The translations under genes were made by a program, and so were the position numbers. From Halomonas sp. 1513 (GTDB lineage Bacteria; Pseudomonadota; Gammaproteobacteria; Pseudomonadales; Halomonadaceae), in assembly GCA_001971685.1 (NCBI GenBank), contig CP019326.1:1-64000 (forward strand): 64,000 nucleotides of DNA, read 5' to 3'. The notes under the pieces are model-generated. The model was not told where the DNA came from. It made no database searches and saw only the letters and a program-made list of their open reading frames with translations. Of this stretch, positions 21,516 through 28,877 are shown piece by piece; position 1 is the first letter of the stretch, and every line of letters begins with the position of its first letter.

Positions 21516-22193
21516 TCACTCGATGGGCGTCAGGCGCTCGACGCCGTGCGTATCGCCGAGCAGCAGCACGTCGGCACCGCGGGCGGCGAACAAGCCGTTG
21601 GTGACTACCCCGACGATGGCGTTGAGTCGCGTCTCCATGGCCAGCGGGTCGTCGATCATGAAGTCGAAGCAGTCGATGATCTGGTTGCCGTTGTCGGTCA
21701 CTACTCCCTGGCGATAGACCGGGTCAGCGCCGAGCTTGACCAGCTCGCGGGCCACGTAGGAGCGTGCCATGGGGATCACCTCCACCGGCAGCGGGAAGGC
21801 GCCGAGGCGCGCCACTCGCTTGGAGGCGTCGGCGATGCAGATGAAGCGCTCGCTGCAGGCGGCGACGATCTTCTCGCGGGTCAGCGCCGCGCCGCCGCCC
21901 TTGATCATATGCAAGTGAGCGTTCACTTCGTCTGCGCCGTCGATATAGAAAGGCACGCTGCCGACCTCGTTGAGCTCGAAGACCTCGATGTCGTGGCGCC
22001 GCAGACGCTCGGCGCTGGCCTCGGAGCTGGCCACGGCGCCCTTGAAGTCGTCGCGCAGCTCGGCCAGGCGGTCGATGAAAAGGTTGGCGGTGGAGCCGGT
22101 GCCGATGCCGAGCACGCTGCTGCGGGCGAGATGCGGACGGATTTCATCGATGGCGGCGGCGGCCACGGCGTCCTTGAGTTCGTCTTGGGTCAT
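21516..22193 (-). CDS. rpiA: Ribose-5-phosphate isomerase A
   Basis: RpiA interconverts ribose 5-phosphate and ribulose 5-phosphate in the pentose phosphate pathway. The 225-residue length is typical. Motifs are [13 protein letters not shown] near residue 30, [20 protein letters not shown] near 83 with the catalytic Asp and Lys region, and [13 protein letters not shown]. It is convergent with waaA and divergent from ilvA across a 169-base gap. Confidence 0.97.
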   Translation of the reverse strand: MTQDELKDAVAAAAIDEIRPHLARSSVLGIGTGSTANLFIDRLAELRDDFKGAVASSEASAERLRRHDIEVFELNEVGSVPFYIDGADEVNAHLHMIKGGGAALTREKIVAACSERFICIADASKRVARLGAFPLPVEVIPMARSYVARELVKLGADPVYRQGVVTDNGNQIIDCFDFMIDDPLAMETRLNAIVGVVTNGLFAARGADVLLLGDTHGVERLTPIE

Positions 22194-22308
22194 GGGAGTT
22201 GATCGCGGCTGGTGAATGTAGGCGCCGCCAGTATACGTCAGCCACCTGCCACTGTGGATGGCGCGCTGGACGCCGGGGCCGCGGCAATGCTACCAATAGG
22301 GGTTTTCT

Positions 22309-22324
22309 CTGCCGTTTACGGCAG
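22309..22324 (+). other. Small hairpin in the ilvA leader
   Basis: CTGCCG (22309-22314) pairs with CGGCAG (22319-22324) around TTTA, and GCGCTTTTCTC follows. It lies 38 bases before the ilvA start. It looks like a weak terminator or attenuator, but no leader peptide rich in isoleucine codons is evident. Confidence 0.35.
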
Positions 22325-22362
22325 GCGCTTTTCTCGCTGCCTTCCCCCATCAGGACATCAGG

Positions 22363-23877
22363 ATGCTCGAAGCTACCGTCAAGAAGATTCTCCAGGCCCG
22401 GGTCTACGATGCCGCCCGCGAAACGCCGATCTCACCGGCACCCTTCCTTTCCCGTCGCTTCAACAACACCATTCTGATCAAGCGCGAGGACCTGCAGCCG
22501 GTCTACTCGTTCAAGATTCGCGGCGCCTACAACAAGATGACCCAGCTCAGCGAGGCGCAGAAAGCCAAGGGCGTGATCGCCGCCTCGGCGGGCAACCACG
22601 CCCAGGGCCTGGCCATGGCCGCCAAGCTGATGGGGGTCAAGGCGGTGATCGTGATGCCGCGGATTACCCCCGACATCAAGGTCCAGGCGGTGCGTGCCCG
22701 GGGCGCCAAGGTGATCCTCAAGGGCGACGCCTTCTCTGCGGCCGCCGAGCACGCCCGCGAGCTGGTCGCCGAGCACGGCTATACCTACATCCCGCCGTTC
22801 GACGATATCGATGTGATCGCCGGCCAAGGCACCATCGGCGTGGAGATCCTGCGCCAGCACGGCGGCCGCCTCGACGCGGTGTTCGTGCCGGTCGGCGGCG
22901 GCGGCCTGATTGCCGGGGTGGCGGCCTACCTCAAATACCTGCGTCCCGACATCAAGGTGATCGGCGTCGAGGCCGAGGACAGCGCCTGCCTCAAGGCGGC
23001 ACTGGACGCCGGCAAACGGGTGACCCTGGACCAGGTTGGCGTGTTCGCCGAAGGCGTGGCGGTGGCGCAGATCGGTGAGATGCCGTTCAAGATCATGCGC
23101 GACCTCGTCGATGAGGTGATCACCGTCAATACCGACGAGATGTGTGCCGCGGTCAAGGACATCTTCGATGATACCCGGGCGGTGGCGGAAACCTCCGGGG
23201 CGCTGTCGCTGGCGGGACTCAAGAAGTATATCCAGCAGACCGGGGTCGAGGGCCATACCCTGCTGTGCATCAACTCCGGGGCCAATACCAACTTCGATCG
23301 CCTGCAGCATATCGCCGAGCGCACCGAGCTCGGCGAGCAGCGCGAGGCGATACTGGCGGTCACCATTCCCGAACGGCCGGGCAGCTTCAAGAAGTTCTGC
23401 AAGACCATCGGCAAGCGCATGGTCACCGAGTTCAACTATCGCTATGCGGACCCGGAGAGTGCGCATATCTTCGTCGGCGTGCAGGTCAAGCCGGGTGGAG
23501 AGGACCGCCAGGCGGTGATCGACCGGCTGCGTGAGGCGGGCTACCCGGTGGAGGATCTCACCGACAATGAGCTGGCCAAGCTGCATATCCGCCACCTCGG
23601 TGGCGGCCGGCCCAAGCAGCATTTCGACGAAGAGGTCTACCGCTTCGAGTTCCCCGAGCGGCCTGGCGCGCTAATGAACTTCCTGACCCACCTGCCCCAC
23701 GATTGGAACATTTCACTGTTTCATTATCGTAACCACGGTGCCGCCTATGGCCGGGTGCTGGTGGGCATGCAGATCCCCAACGGCGATCGCAGCCACGTCG
23801 AGGAGCACTTCGACGAGATCGGCTATCGCTATTGGAAGGAGACCGACAACGCCGCCTATCGGCTATTCATGGCCTGA
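22363..23877 (+). CDS. ilvA: Threonine ammonia-lyase, biosynthetic
   Basis: IlvA deaminates threonine to 2-oxobutanoate, the committed step to isoleucine. The 504-residue protein has the PLP lysine in YSFKIRGAYNKM near residue 50-60, the asparagine loop SAGNHAQGLAMAA and the phosphate-binding loop VGGGGLIAGVAAYLK near 170. Two ACT-like regulatory domains occupy about 320-500, the first starting at AILAVTIPERPGSFKKF and the second at YRFEFPERPGALMNFL. This matches the long, isoleucine-inhibited form. A ribosome site AGGA... lies just upstream of the ATG. Confidence 0.97.
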   Translation: MLEATVKKILQARVYDAARETPISPAPFLSRRFNNTILIKREDLQPVYSFKIRGAYNKMTQLSEAQKAKGVIAASAGNHAQGLAMAAKLMGVKAVIVMPRITPDIKVQAVRARGAKVILKGDAFSAAAEHARELVAEHGYTYIPPFDDIDVIAGQGTIGVEILRQHGGRLDAVFVPVGGGGLIAGVAAYLKYLRPDIKVIGVEAEDSACLKAALDAGKRVTLDQVGVFAEGVAVAQIGEMPFKIMRDLVDEVITVNTDEMCAAVKDIFDDTRAVAETSGALSLAGLKKYIQQTGVEGHTLLCINSGANTNFDRLQHIAERTELGEQREAILAVTIPERPGSFKKFCKTIGKRMVTEFNYRYADPESAHIFVGVQVKPGGEDRQAVIDRLREAGYPVEDLTDNELAKLHIRHLGGGRPKQHFDEEVYRFEFPERPGALMNFLTHLPHDWNISLFHYRNHGAAYGRVLVGMQIPNGDRSHVEEHFDEIGYRYWKETDNAAYRLFMA

Positions 23878-23951
23878 TCGGCCAGGCATCTAGCGTAGTA
23901 AGCGCCAACTTACCTTGAGCTTCTGATATGGCAGGGGTTTGAGGGTCAAAT

Positions 23952-24047
23952 CGTGGAATTGCGACGGTTGTTTTTGTCGCCCTTGGGGCCTATAGTCAGC
24001 CTGTCGTCAGGGGCGACATTAACGTTTCTGAATGTAACAATTCCACG
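23952..24047. repeat. Two nested inverted repeats around the promoter of the small ORF
   Basis: The outer arms CGTGGAATTG (23952-23961) and CAATTCCACG (24038-24047) are perfect reverse complements. The inner arms TGTCGCCC (23975-23982) and GGGCGACA (24011-24018) are also perfect. The centres are three bases apart, close to the predicted -10. The left outer arm is upstream of the promoter, so the repeat is more likely a protein-binding or DNA structure than an RNA fold. Confidence 0.6.
23968..23996 (+). promoter_or_regulatory. Sigma70-type promoter of the 31-residue ORF
   Basis: TTGTTT (23968-23973) and TATAGT (23991-23996) are separated by exactly 17 bases. Transcription would start near 24003, about 54 bases before the small ORF. 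The following terminator would end an RNA of roughly 225 bases. Confidence 0.65.
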
Positions 24048-24056
24048 GAGCTATAC

Positions 24057-24152
24057 ATGAAGCGCAAGCCCGATCTGGTCATGGCATTGGCGCTGCTGTT
24101 TGTCATCGGGGTGGTGGCGACCGGCTACGCCCAGGCACTCGCCGGCAGCTGA
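24057..24152 (+). CDS. Small single-pass membrane protein, 31 residues, unknown function
   Basis: An ATG with GGAG six bases upstream opens a 31-residue frame beginning MKRKPDLVMALALLFVIG and ending ALAGS. Two or three lysine/arginine residues at the N-terminus are followed by about 20 hydrophobic residues, so a single membrane helix with the N-terminus inside is expected. It has its own promoter and a perfect downstream terminator, and it is the only sense frame in a 361-base gap after ilvA. I do not know a function. A short regulatory RNA that happens to contain this frame is the alternative. Confidence 0.6.
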   Translation: MKRKPDLVMALALLFVIGVVATGYAQALAGS

Positions 24153-24196
24153 GCAGTCATCCCTGGTACGGCAGTGCCATGACCAGAGAACGACCG

Positions 24197-24230
24197 AGCC
24201 GATACGGGGTAACCCGTATCGGCTTTTTTT
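24197..24230 (+). terminator. Strong rho-independent terminator after the small ORF
   Basis: Perfect 12-base arms (24197-24208 and 24213-24224) with a GTAA loop are followed by six further T. It terminates the plus strand only; the opposite flank has no T run. It lies nine bases from the end of the convergent cyclo-ligase gene. Confidence 0.93.
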
Positions 24231-24238
24231 GCGCACGA

Positions 24239-24865
24239 CTAGGTGCGCGGCGGGCGTATCACCCTAGTGTCGCTGACGATGGCATCCAGCGGGATATCCC
24301 AGCTGGCGCTGGGCAGCGCCGCGACCTGCTGGCAGGCGTGGGCGATACCCAATAGCCGTGGGCGCGGCCCACCGCGGCGGGTAAAGGCGAAACTGCGGTC
24401 ATAGAAGCCACCGCCCATGCCCATGCGCTGGCCGTGGGCGTCGAAACCCACCAGCGGCAGCACTACCAGGTCGAGTGCCCACGCCGGCAGACGCCGAGCA
24501 CGATGGGCGGCGTGGCGCGTGCTGGGCTCGAGGATGCCGAAACGGTTGCGCACCATCGGCGTGGCGGTGTGATAGTGGACGAACCACAGGCGGTTGGCGG
24601 TCAGCGGCATCAGTACCGGCAGATAGACGCGGGCGCCTCGCCGGCGTAGCCAGTCGACTAACGGCGTGGGATCGATTTCGCCATCGTTGGGCAGGTAAAG
24701 GGCAACGCGGCGAGCGCGCTGCAGCTCCGGCAGCAGGCGCAGTTGACGGCACAGGCGGCGTGAGGCCTCGCGCTGCTGGCTGGCGCTCAGCGCACGGCGG
24801 CGGCGGCGCAGGTCACGACGCAGCTGGCGTCGCTGCTCGGCGAGTGTCGAGATGGCATGGGTCAC
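24239..24865 (-). CDS. ygfA: 5-formyltetrahydrofolate cyclo-ligase
   Basis: The enzyme converts 5-formyl-THF to 5,10-methenyl-THF using ATP. The 208-residue protein has an arginine-rich N-terminus RRQLRRDLRRRRRALS, DGEIDPTPLVDWLRRRG and the family motif VLPLVGFDAHGQRMGMGGGF-YDRSF. The extra methionine in MGMGGG is a mild variation on the usual MGGGYYDR form. It lies just downstream of the 6S RNA gene on the same strand. In Escherichia coli ssrS and ygfA are co-transcribed, and the same layout here suggests the same. Confidence 0.92.
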   Translation of the reverse strand: MTHAISTLAEQRRQLRRDLRRRRRALSASQQREASRRLCRQLRLLPELQRARRVALYLPNDGEIDPTPLVDWLRRRGARVYLPVLMPLTANRLWFVHYHTATPMVRNRFGILEPSTRHAAHRARRLPAWALDLVVLPLVGFDAHGQRMGMGGGFYDRSFAFTRRGGPRPRLLGIAHACQQVAALPSASWDIPLDAIVSDTRVIRPPRT

Positions 24866-24891
24866 AGAGTGGCAACCGCGCGATAGATGTG

Positions 24892-25079
24892 AAGAGTTCT
24901 CCAGAGTGCCGCTGTCGTTCTGGCCCTTGAACCCATTGGTTCAAGGTGGGTGGCCGCAGACAGACCGTCAGGCTTTCCGTCGCACGGACATGCACACGGG
25001 TCTGTCTAGCATTTGGCCCCCTGGGTACTGCGCATAGGCTCGAGGGACTATAACGACTGGCGCACACCCCAGAGAACTC
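24892..25079 (-). ncRNA. ssrS: 6S RNA
   Basis: The RNA mimics an open promoter and binds sigma70 RNA polymerase in stationary phase. On the minus strand the ends pair: GAGTTCTC at the 5' end (25079-25072) with GAGAACTC at the 3' end (24901-24894). The conserved strand CCTTGAACCAATGGGTTCAA near 24943-24962 corresponds to the E. coli hairpin that reads CCUUGAACCAAGGGUUCAAGG. CAGTC...CCTCGAGCC near the 5' side also matches. The gene lies between zapA and ygfA, the standard gammaproteobacterial place. The length of about 188 bases is normal. Ends are approximate to a few bases. Confidence 0.95.
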
Positions 25080-25083
25080 ATTC

Positions 25084-25111
25084 ATCCTATCAGAGGCAGA
25101 GGATGCACCAA
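25084..25111 (-). promoter_or_regulatory. Promoter of 6S RNA
   Basis: On the minus strand TTGGTG (25111-25106) and TAGGAT (25089-25084) are 16 bases apart, and the predicted 5' end of 6S RNA is four to five bases after the -10. It lies in the short gap after the zapA stop. Confidence 0.55.
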
Positions 25112-25139
25112 AGGCGTCGCCGGGAATAATCGTGTTGGC

Positions 25140-25439
25140 TCAGCGTGGCGTAACGTCAGCGAGTGCCCGTTCGAGGCGTTCACCGAGCCGCTCGAGGGCG
25201 GCATCGCTGTCCTTGCGCTCGTCGAGGGCCTGCAGCAGCTCGTGGGTAATATTGAGCGCCGCCATGATGGCGATCTTCTCGGCGCCGAGGACCTTGCCGC
25301 GGGCATGAATGCCGTGCATGGCGCGATCGAGGTAGCGGGCGGAGCGATTGAGCTGCTCCTGCTCTTCCGGCGGGCACGCAATGACGTAGCCGCGCCCCAG
25401 CAGCGTGATCTCGGTGGTCGGCCGGCTGTCATCGGTCAT
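25140..25439 (-). CDS. zapA: Cell division protein ZapA
   Basis: ZapA bundles FtsZ protofilaments at the division ring. The 99-residue protein begins with the polar stretch MTDDSRPTTEITLLGRGYVI and continues CPPEEQEQLNRSARYLDRAM. A C-terminal helix from about residue 55 (AEKIAIMAALNITHELLQAL) would form the coiled-coil dimer. It is directly upstream of 6S RNA and divergent from the ygfB operon, the usual arrangement. Confidence 0.92.
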   Translation of the reverse strand: MTDDSRPTTEITLLGRGYVIACPPEEQEQLNRSARYLDRAMHGIHARGKVLGAEKIAIMAALNITHELLQALDERKDSDAALERLGERLERALADVTPR

Positions 25440-25510
25440 GGTGCGCTCCCGGGCAGGGATGAGGGTGGGCCAAGAATGGGGCAGATGCGTTAGGCTATGA
25501 CGATTCGATC

Positions 25511-25540
25511 ATCATAAGAGAGCCGCTTGCAGACGGTCAA
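25511..25540 (-). promoter_or_regulatory. Sigma70-type promoter of zapA
   Basis: On the minus strand TTGACC (25540-25535) and TATGAT (25516-25511) are 18 bases apart, each five of six to consensus. Transcription would start near 25504, giving a leader of about 65 bases. Confidence 0.65.
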
Positions 25541-25581
25541 CGCGCCGCGGCGGCTCGCCCTTCTCTTTCGGAAGTCTAGTC

Positions 25582-26154
25582 ATGTCACTGATCAATCAAC
25601 AGCTCAGCTTTTCCGACGTCGCCGACGCCTTTCTGATACACGGTAGCCTGCAGTCGCCCGCCTTCCTGGATGGTCGGCTGGCCGCCGGCCTGGCCCTCCA
25701 TGACCTGGCCGCCGAAGCCTGGCTCAATGAGCTCTGTGATGCGCTGGGCGTCGACCAGCCCCACGACCAGGAAAGCGCCGAGGTGCTGCTGGCCTGGCGT
25801 CGCCAAAGCCTCGAGGCGTTGGCCGGCGAGGCGCTCAACTACGAGCCGCTGCTGCCCGACGAGATGTTCTCGTTGGCCGAGCGCGCCCGCGGCCTGCAGG
25901 AGTGGACACTGGGCTTTCTGGAAGTGCTCAACGATGTCGACCCCGTCCGCCGCCAGGGCTGGTCGGCGCCGCTGCGCGAAGCGCTGGACGACCTCGAGGG
26001 GCTGGCCGCCATCGACACCGAGCTTGAAGAGAGCAGTGAGAACGAGAATGACCTGTTCGCGCTTACCGAGCACGTCCGCATGGCGGCAATGCTGCTGTAT
26101 ACCGAGCAGCACCCCGGCAAGCCCCAGGTCGAACAGGTCGAGGAGCCCCACTGA
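25582..26154 (+). CDS. ygfB: UPF0149 family protein YgfB
   Basis: This 190-residue acidic helical protein belongs to the YgfB/YecA-like UPF0149 family. Recognisable are the N-terminal DVADAFLIHGSLQSPAFLDG, the central FSLAERARGLQEWTLGFLEV and the later LFALTEHVRMAAMLLYTEQ. Family members act as regulatory proteins in some pseudomonads, but the molecular role here is not evident. It is the first gene of a ygfB-pepP-ubiH group and ends directly before the pepP ATG. Confidence 0.88.
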   Translation: MSLINQQLSFSDVADAFLIHGSLQSPAFLDGRLAAGLALHDLAAEAWLNELCDALGVDQPHDQESAEVLLAWRRQSLEALAGEALNYEPLLPDEMFSLAERARGLQEWTLGFLEVLNDVDPVRRQGWSAPLREALDDLEGLAAIDTELEESSENENDLFALTEHVRMAAMLLYTEQHPGKPQVEQVEEPH

Positions 26155-27513
26155 ATGTCGTCTCGAGATAGCATGCTGCTGCCCCCTGCCCTGCCGCGAC
26201 CGGCGCCGATCGGCCTGGCCGAATATCGCCGCCGCCGCGACACCCTGATGGCCTCGCTGGCACCCAATAGCGCCGTGCTGCTGCCCTCCGCGGGCCTGGT
26301 GACCCGCTCGCGGGACAGCGAGTTCGCGTTCCGCCAGAACAGCGACTTTCACTACCTCACCGGTTTTCCCGAACCGGACGCCCTGCTGCTGCTGCTGCCC
26401 GGCCGCGAGGCCGGCGAGTGCGTGCTGTTCTGCCAGGACAAGGACGCCACCCTCGAAGCCTGGACCGGCATTCGCCTCGGCGCTGCTGGCGCCGAGGCCG
26501 AGTTCGGCATCGACCAGGCGTTCGAGAACGCCGAACGCGAGCCGCGCTTGGCAGAGTTGCTCGATGGACGCGAGACGCTCTACTTGCCCCTCAATGACGC
26601 CGAGGCCATGGCCCTGGCCGAGAGCGTACGCGCCGAGCTGCAGGGGCGCCGGCGTCAGGGGGCCATGGCGCCCGGGGGCTTTCGCGACGTGGCGGCGCTG
26701 CTTCACGAGCAGCGCCTGATCAAGAGCGAGGCGGAGCTGGCACTACTGCGCCACGCCGGCGAGATCTCGGCGCGTGCCCATCTGCGCGCCATGCGCAGTG
26801 CGGCGCCGGGGCTGCATGAGTATCAGCTGCAGGCCGAGCTGGAGCACGAATTCGTATGGCACGGCGCCAGCGGCCCGGCCTACGCCAGTATCGTCGGCGG
26901 CGGCGCCAACGCCTGCGTGCTGCACTACATCAGCAACCGCGCTGCGCTGCGCGACGGCGAGCTGGTGCTGATCGATGCCGGCGCCGAGTTCGAGCTCTAT
27001 GCCGGCGATATCACCCGCACCTTCCCGGTCAACGGCCGCTTCAGCGCGGCCCAGCGCGCGCTCTACGAGGTGGTGCTGGCGGCCCAGGAGCGCGCCGTGG
27101 CGGCGGTGACGCCGGGGGTGACGCTCAAGGCGATTCACGACGGCGTGGTGCGCGATCTGACCCAGGGGCTGCTGACGCTGGGCCTACTCGAGGGAGACCT
27201 CGAGGCGAATATCGAGAGCGAGGCCTATCGTCGCTTCTACCTGCACTCCACCTCGCACTGGCTCGGCCTGGACGTCCACGACGTCGGCGACTATCGCCAG
27301 GGCGGCGAGCCGCGGTCGCTGGTGCCCGGGATGGTCCTGACCGTCGAACCGGGACTCTATGTGCCCGACGCCGATGACGTTCCCACTGAGTATCGCGGGA
27401 TCGGCATCCGTATCGAGGACGATGTGGCGGTGACGGTAAACGGCCACGAGGTGCTGACCGCGGCGGTGCCCAAGCGGGTCGCGGATATCGAGGCGTTGAT
27501 GGTCAAATCCTGA
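26155..27513 (+). CDS. pepP: Xaa-Pro aminopeptidase P
   Basis: PepP removes N-terminal residues that precede proline, using two manganese ions. The 452-residue protein has the N-terminal aminopeptidase P domain (RRDTLMASLAPNSAVLLPSA; FRQNSDFHYLTGFPEPDA) and the M24 pita-bread domain. Metal ligands are in LIDAGAEFELYAGDITRTF, HSTSHWLGLDVHDVG, TVEPGLYVP and GIRIEDDV. It starts at the base after the ygfB stop codon. It is followed after 65 bases by ubiH. Confidence 0.95.
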   Translation: MSSRDSMLLPPALPRPAPIGLAEYRRRRDTLMASLAPNSAVLLPSAGLVTRSRDSEFAFRQNSDFHYLTGFPEPDALLLLLPGREAGECVLFCQDKDATLEAWTGIRLGAAGAEAEFGIDQAFENAEREPRLAELLDGRETLYLPLNDAEAMALAESVRAELQGRRRQGAMAPGGFRDVAALLHEQRLIKSEAELALLRHAGEISARAHLRAMRSAAPGLHEYQLQAELEHEFVWHGASGPAYASIVGGGANACVLHYISNRAALRDGELVLIDAGAEFELYAGDITRTFPVNGRFSAAQRALYEVVLAAQERAVAAVTPGVTLKAIHDGVVRDLTQGLLTLGLLEGDLEANIESEAYRRFYLHSTSHWLGLDVHDVGDYRQGGEPRSLVPGMVLTVEPGLYVPDADDVPTEYRGIGIRIEDDVAVTVNGHEVLTAAVPKRVADIEALMVKS

Positions 27514-27540
27514 TCGAGGTGGCGCACACGGGCGGTGGCG

Positions 27541-27557
27541 TTACGTAAATTACGTAA
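27541..27557. promoter_or_regulatory. 17-base palindrome TTACGTAA-A-TTACGTAA before ubiH
   Basis: Two identical 8-base palindromes TTACGTAA (27541-27548 and 27550-27557) are separated by one A, so the whole is a 17-base odd palindrome. It fills the middle of the 65-base gap between pepP and ubiH. It looks like an operator for a dimeric regulator that I cannot name. Confidence 0.55.
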
Positions 27558-27578
27558 TACTGGCGGGGTTCACTACGC

Positions 27579-28793
27579 ATGAAACACGCAGTCTCACGGG
27601 TGGATATCGCCATCGTCGGCGGCGGGCTGGTCGGTGCCAGCCTGGCGGCGGCGCTGGCGCCGTTGATCGAGGGGCAGGGGCTCCGGGTGGCGGTCATCGA
27701 GCCGAGCGCCCTGCCTTCGAGTATAGACGCCGAGACGCAGGCGCAACCCAGTTTCGATGCGCGCGCCAGCGCCATCGCCCAGGGCTCCTGCGAACACTTT
27801 GCGCGGCTCGGGCTATGGCCGCAGCTGGCGCAGCAGGCCGAGCCGATCCGCACCATCCACGTCAGCGAGCGCGGCCGCCTGGGCGTGACCCGGCTGAGTG
27901 CCGAGGAGCTGGGGGTGGCGGCGCTGGGCCATGTAATCCCCAATGCCTGGCTGGGGCGGGTGCTGCACCAGCGGTTGGCGACACTGCCGCTCGACTGGCA
28001 CTGCCCGGCGCGGGTCGAAATGATCGCGCCCCAGGCCGGCGGGCATCGCCTGGCGCTGTCGAACGGCACAGCGCTGGAGGCACAACTGACGGTGCTGGCC
28101 GATGGCGGTCGTTCGGGGCTCAAGGAGCAGCTGGGTATTGCCAGCCAGGCAGCCCCCTATGACCAGGTGGCACTGATTGCCAATCTCGAAGTCAGCAAGC
28201 CGCACCGCGGCATGGCCTTCGAGCGCTTCACGGCGGACGGCCCGCTGGCGCTGCTGCCGCTCTCCGGGCAGCGCATGGAGTTGATCTGGACCCACCGCGC
28301 GGGGGCCGAGCAGGCCACCCTGGCGCTTTCCGACAGCGACTTCCTGGCCCGGCTGCAAGCGGCGTTCGGCGATCGCGCCGGCCGCTTCCGCCGCGTCGGC
28401 AGGCGCCACTGCTACCCGCTGTCGCTGGTCACCGCCGAGGAACCCACTCGTCCTGGGCTGGTGGTGCTGGGCAACGCCGCCCATGCGCTGCACCCGGTGG
28501 CCGGCCAGGGCTTCAACCTGGCGCTGCGCGGGGTGATGGACCTGGTCGCGGCACTCGAGGCCGCGCGGCAGTCCGGCCTGGGCCCGGGCAGTCACGAGGT
28601 ACTGGCCGACCTCGAACGCCGTCGCGGCGTCGACCGGCATAACGTGATCCGCTTCAGCGATGGCCTGATCCGGCTGTTCGGCATCGATAACGGGTGGCTC
28701 TCCCACGCCCGTGCCGCGGGCCTGGTGGGGCTCAACCTGGTGGGGCCGCTGCGCCGAGGTCTGGCGCGGCGCGCGATGGGCCTGGAGCGCTGA
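27579..28793 (+). CDS. ubiH: 2-polyprenyl-6-methoxyphenol hydroxylase (UbiH)
   Basis: UbiH is an FAD monooxygenase of ubiquinone synthesis, hydroxylating ring position C4 in E. coli terms. The 404-residue protein has the dinucleotide motif IAIVGGGLVGASLAAALAP at residues 8-26, the middle motif LTVLADGGRSGLKEQLG near 170 and the FAD-ribityl motif GNAAHALHPVAGQGFNLALR near 300. It belongs to the ygfB-pepP-ubiH-ubiI group. Here a minus-strand permease separates it from ubiI. Confidence 0.88.
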   Translation: MKHAVSRVDIAIVGGGLVGASLAAALAPLIEGQGLRVAVIEPSALPSSIDAETQAQPSFDARASAIAQGSCEHFARLGLWPQLAQQAEPIRTIHVSERGRLGVTRLSAEELGVAALGHVIPNAWLGRVLHQRLATLPLDWHCPARVEMIAPQAGGHRLALSNGTALEAQLTVLADGGRSGLKEQLGIASQAAPYDQVALIANLEVSKPHRGMAFERFTADGPLALLPLSGQRMELIWTHRAGAEQATLALSDSDFLARLQAAFGDRAGRFRRVGRRHCYPLSLVTAEEPTRPGLVVLGNAAHALHPVAGQGFNLALRGVMDLVAALEAARQSGLGPGSHEVLADLERRRGVDRHNVIRFSDGLIRLFGIDNGWLSHARAAGLVGLNLVGPLRRGLARRAMGLER

Positions 28794-28820
28794 AACGGCG
28801 ATTTGCGTCGGCACCAACGG

Positions 28821-28854
28821 CCCAGGGCCCGGCAGTCGATTGCCGGGCCCTGGG
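28821..28854. terminator. Hairpin between convergent ubiH and the NCS2 permease
   Basis: Perfect 14-base GC-rich arms (28821-28834 and 28841-28854) surround a six-base loop between two converging genes. Only CGTTTA follows on the plus strand and there is no T run on the minus strand. It would stop both transcripts, perhaps imperfectly. Confidence 0.65.
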
Positions 28855-28877
28855 CGTTTAGTGGCGTTCGCTCACGC

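Noticed and set aside
21503..21520. Inverted repeat AGTGAG/CTCACT at the waaA-rpiA junction
   Set aside because: Six-base arms, no T run and overlap with the waaA stop codon. Too weak to call a terminator.
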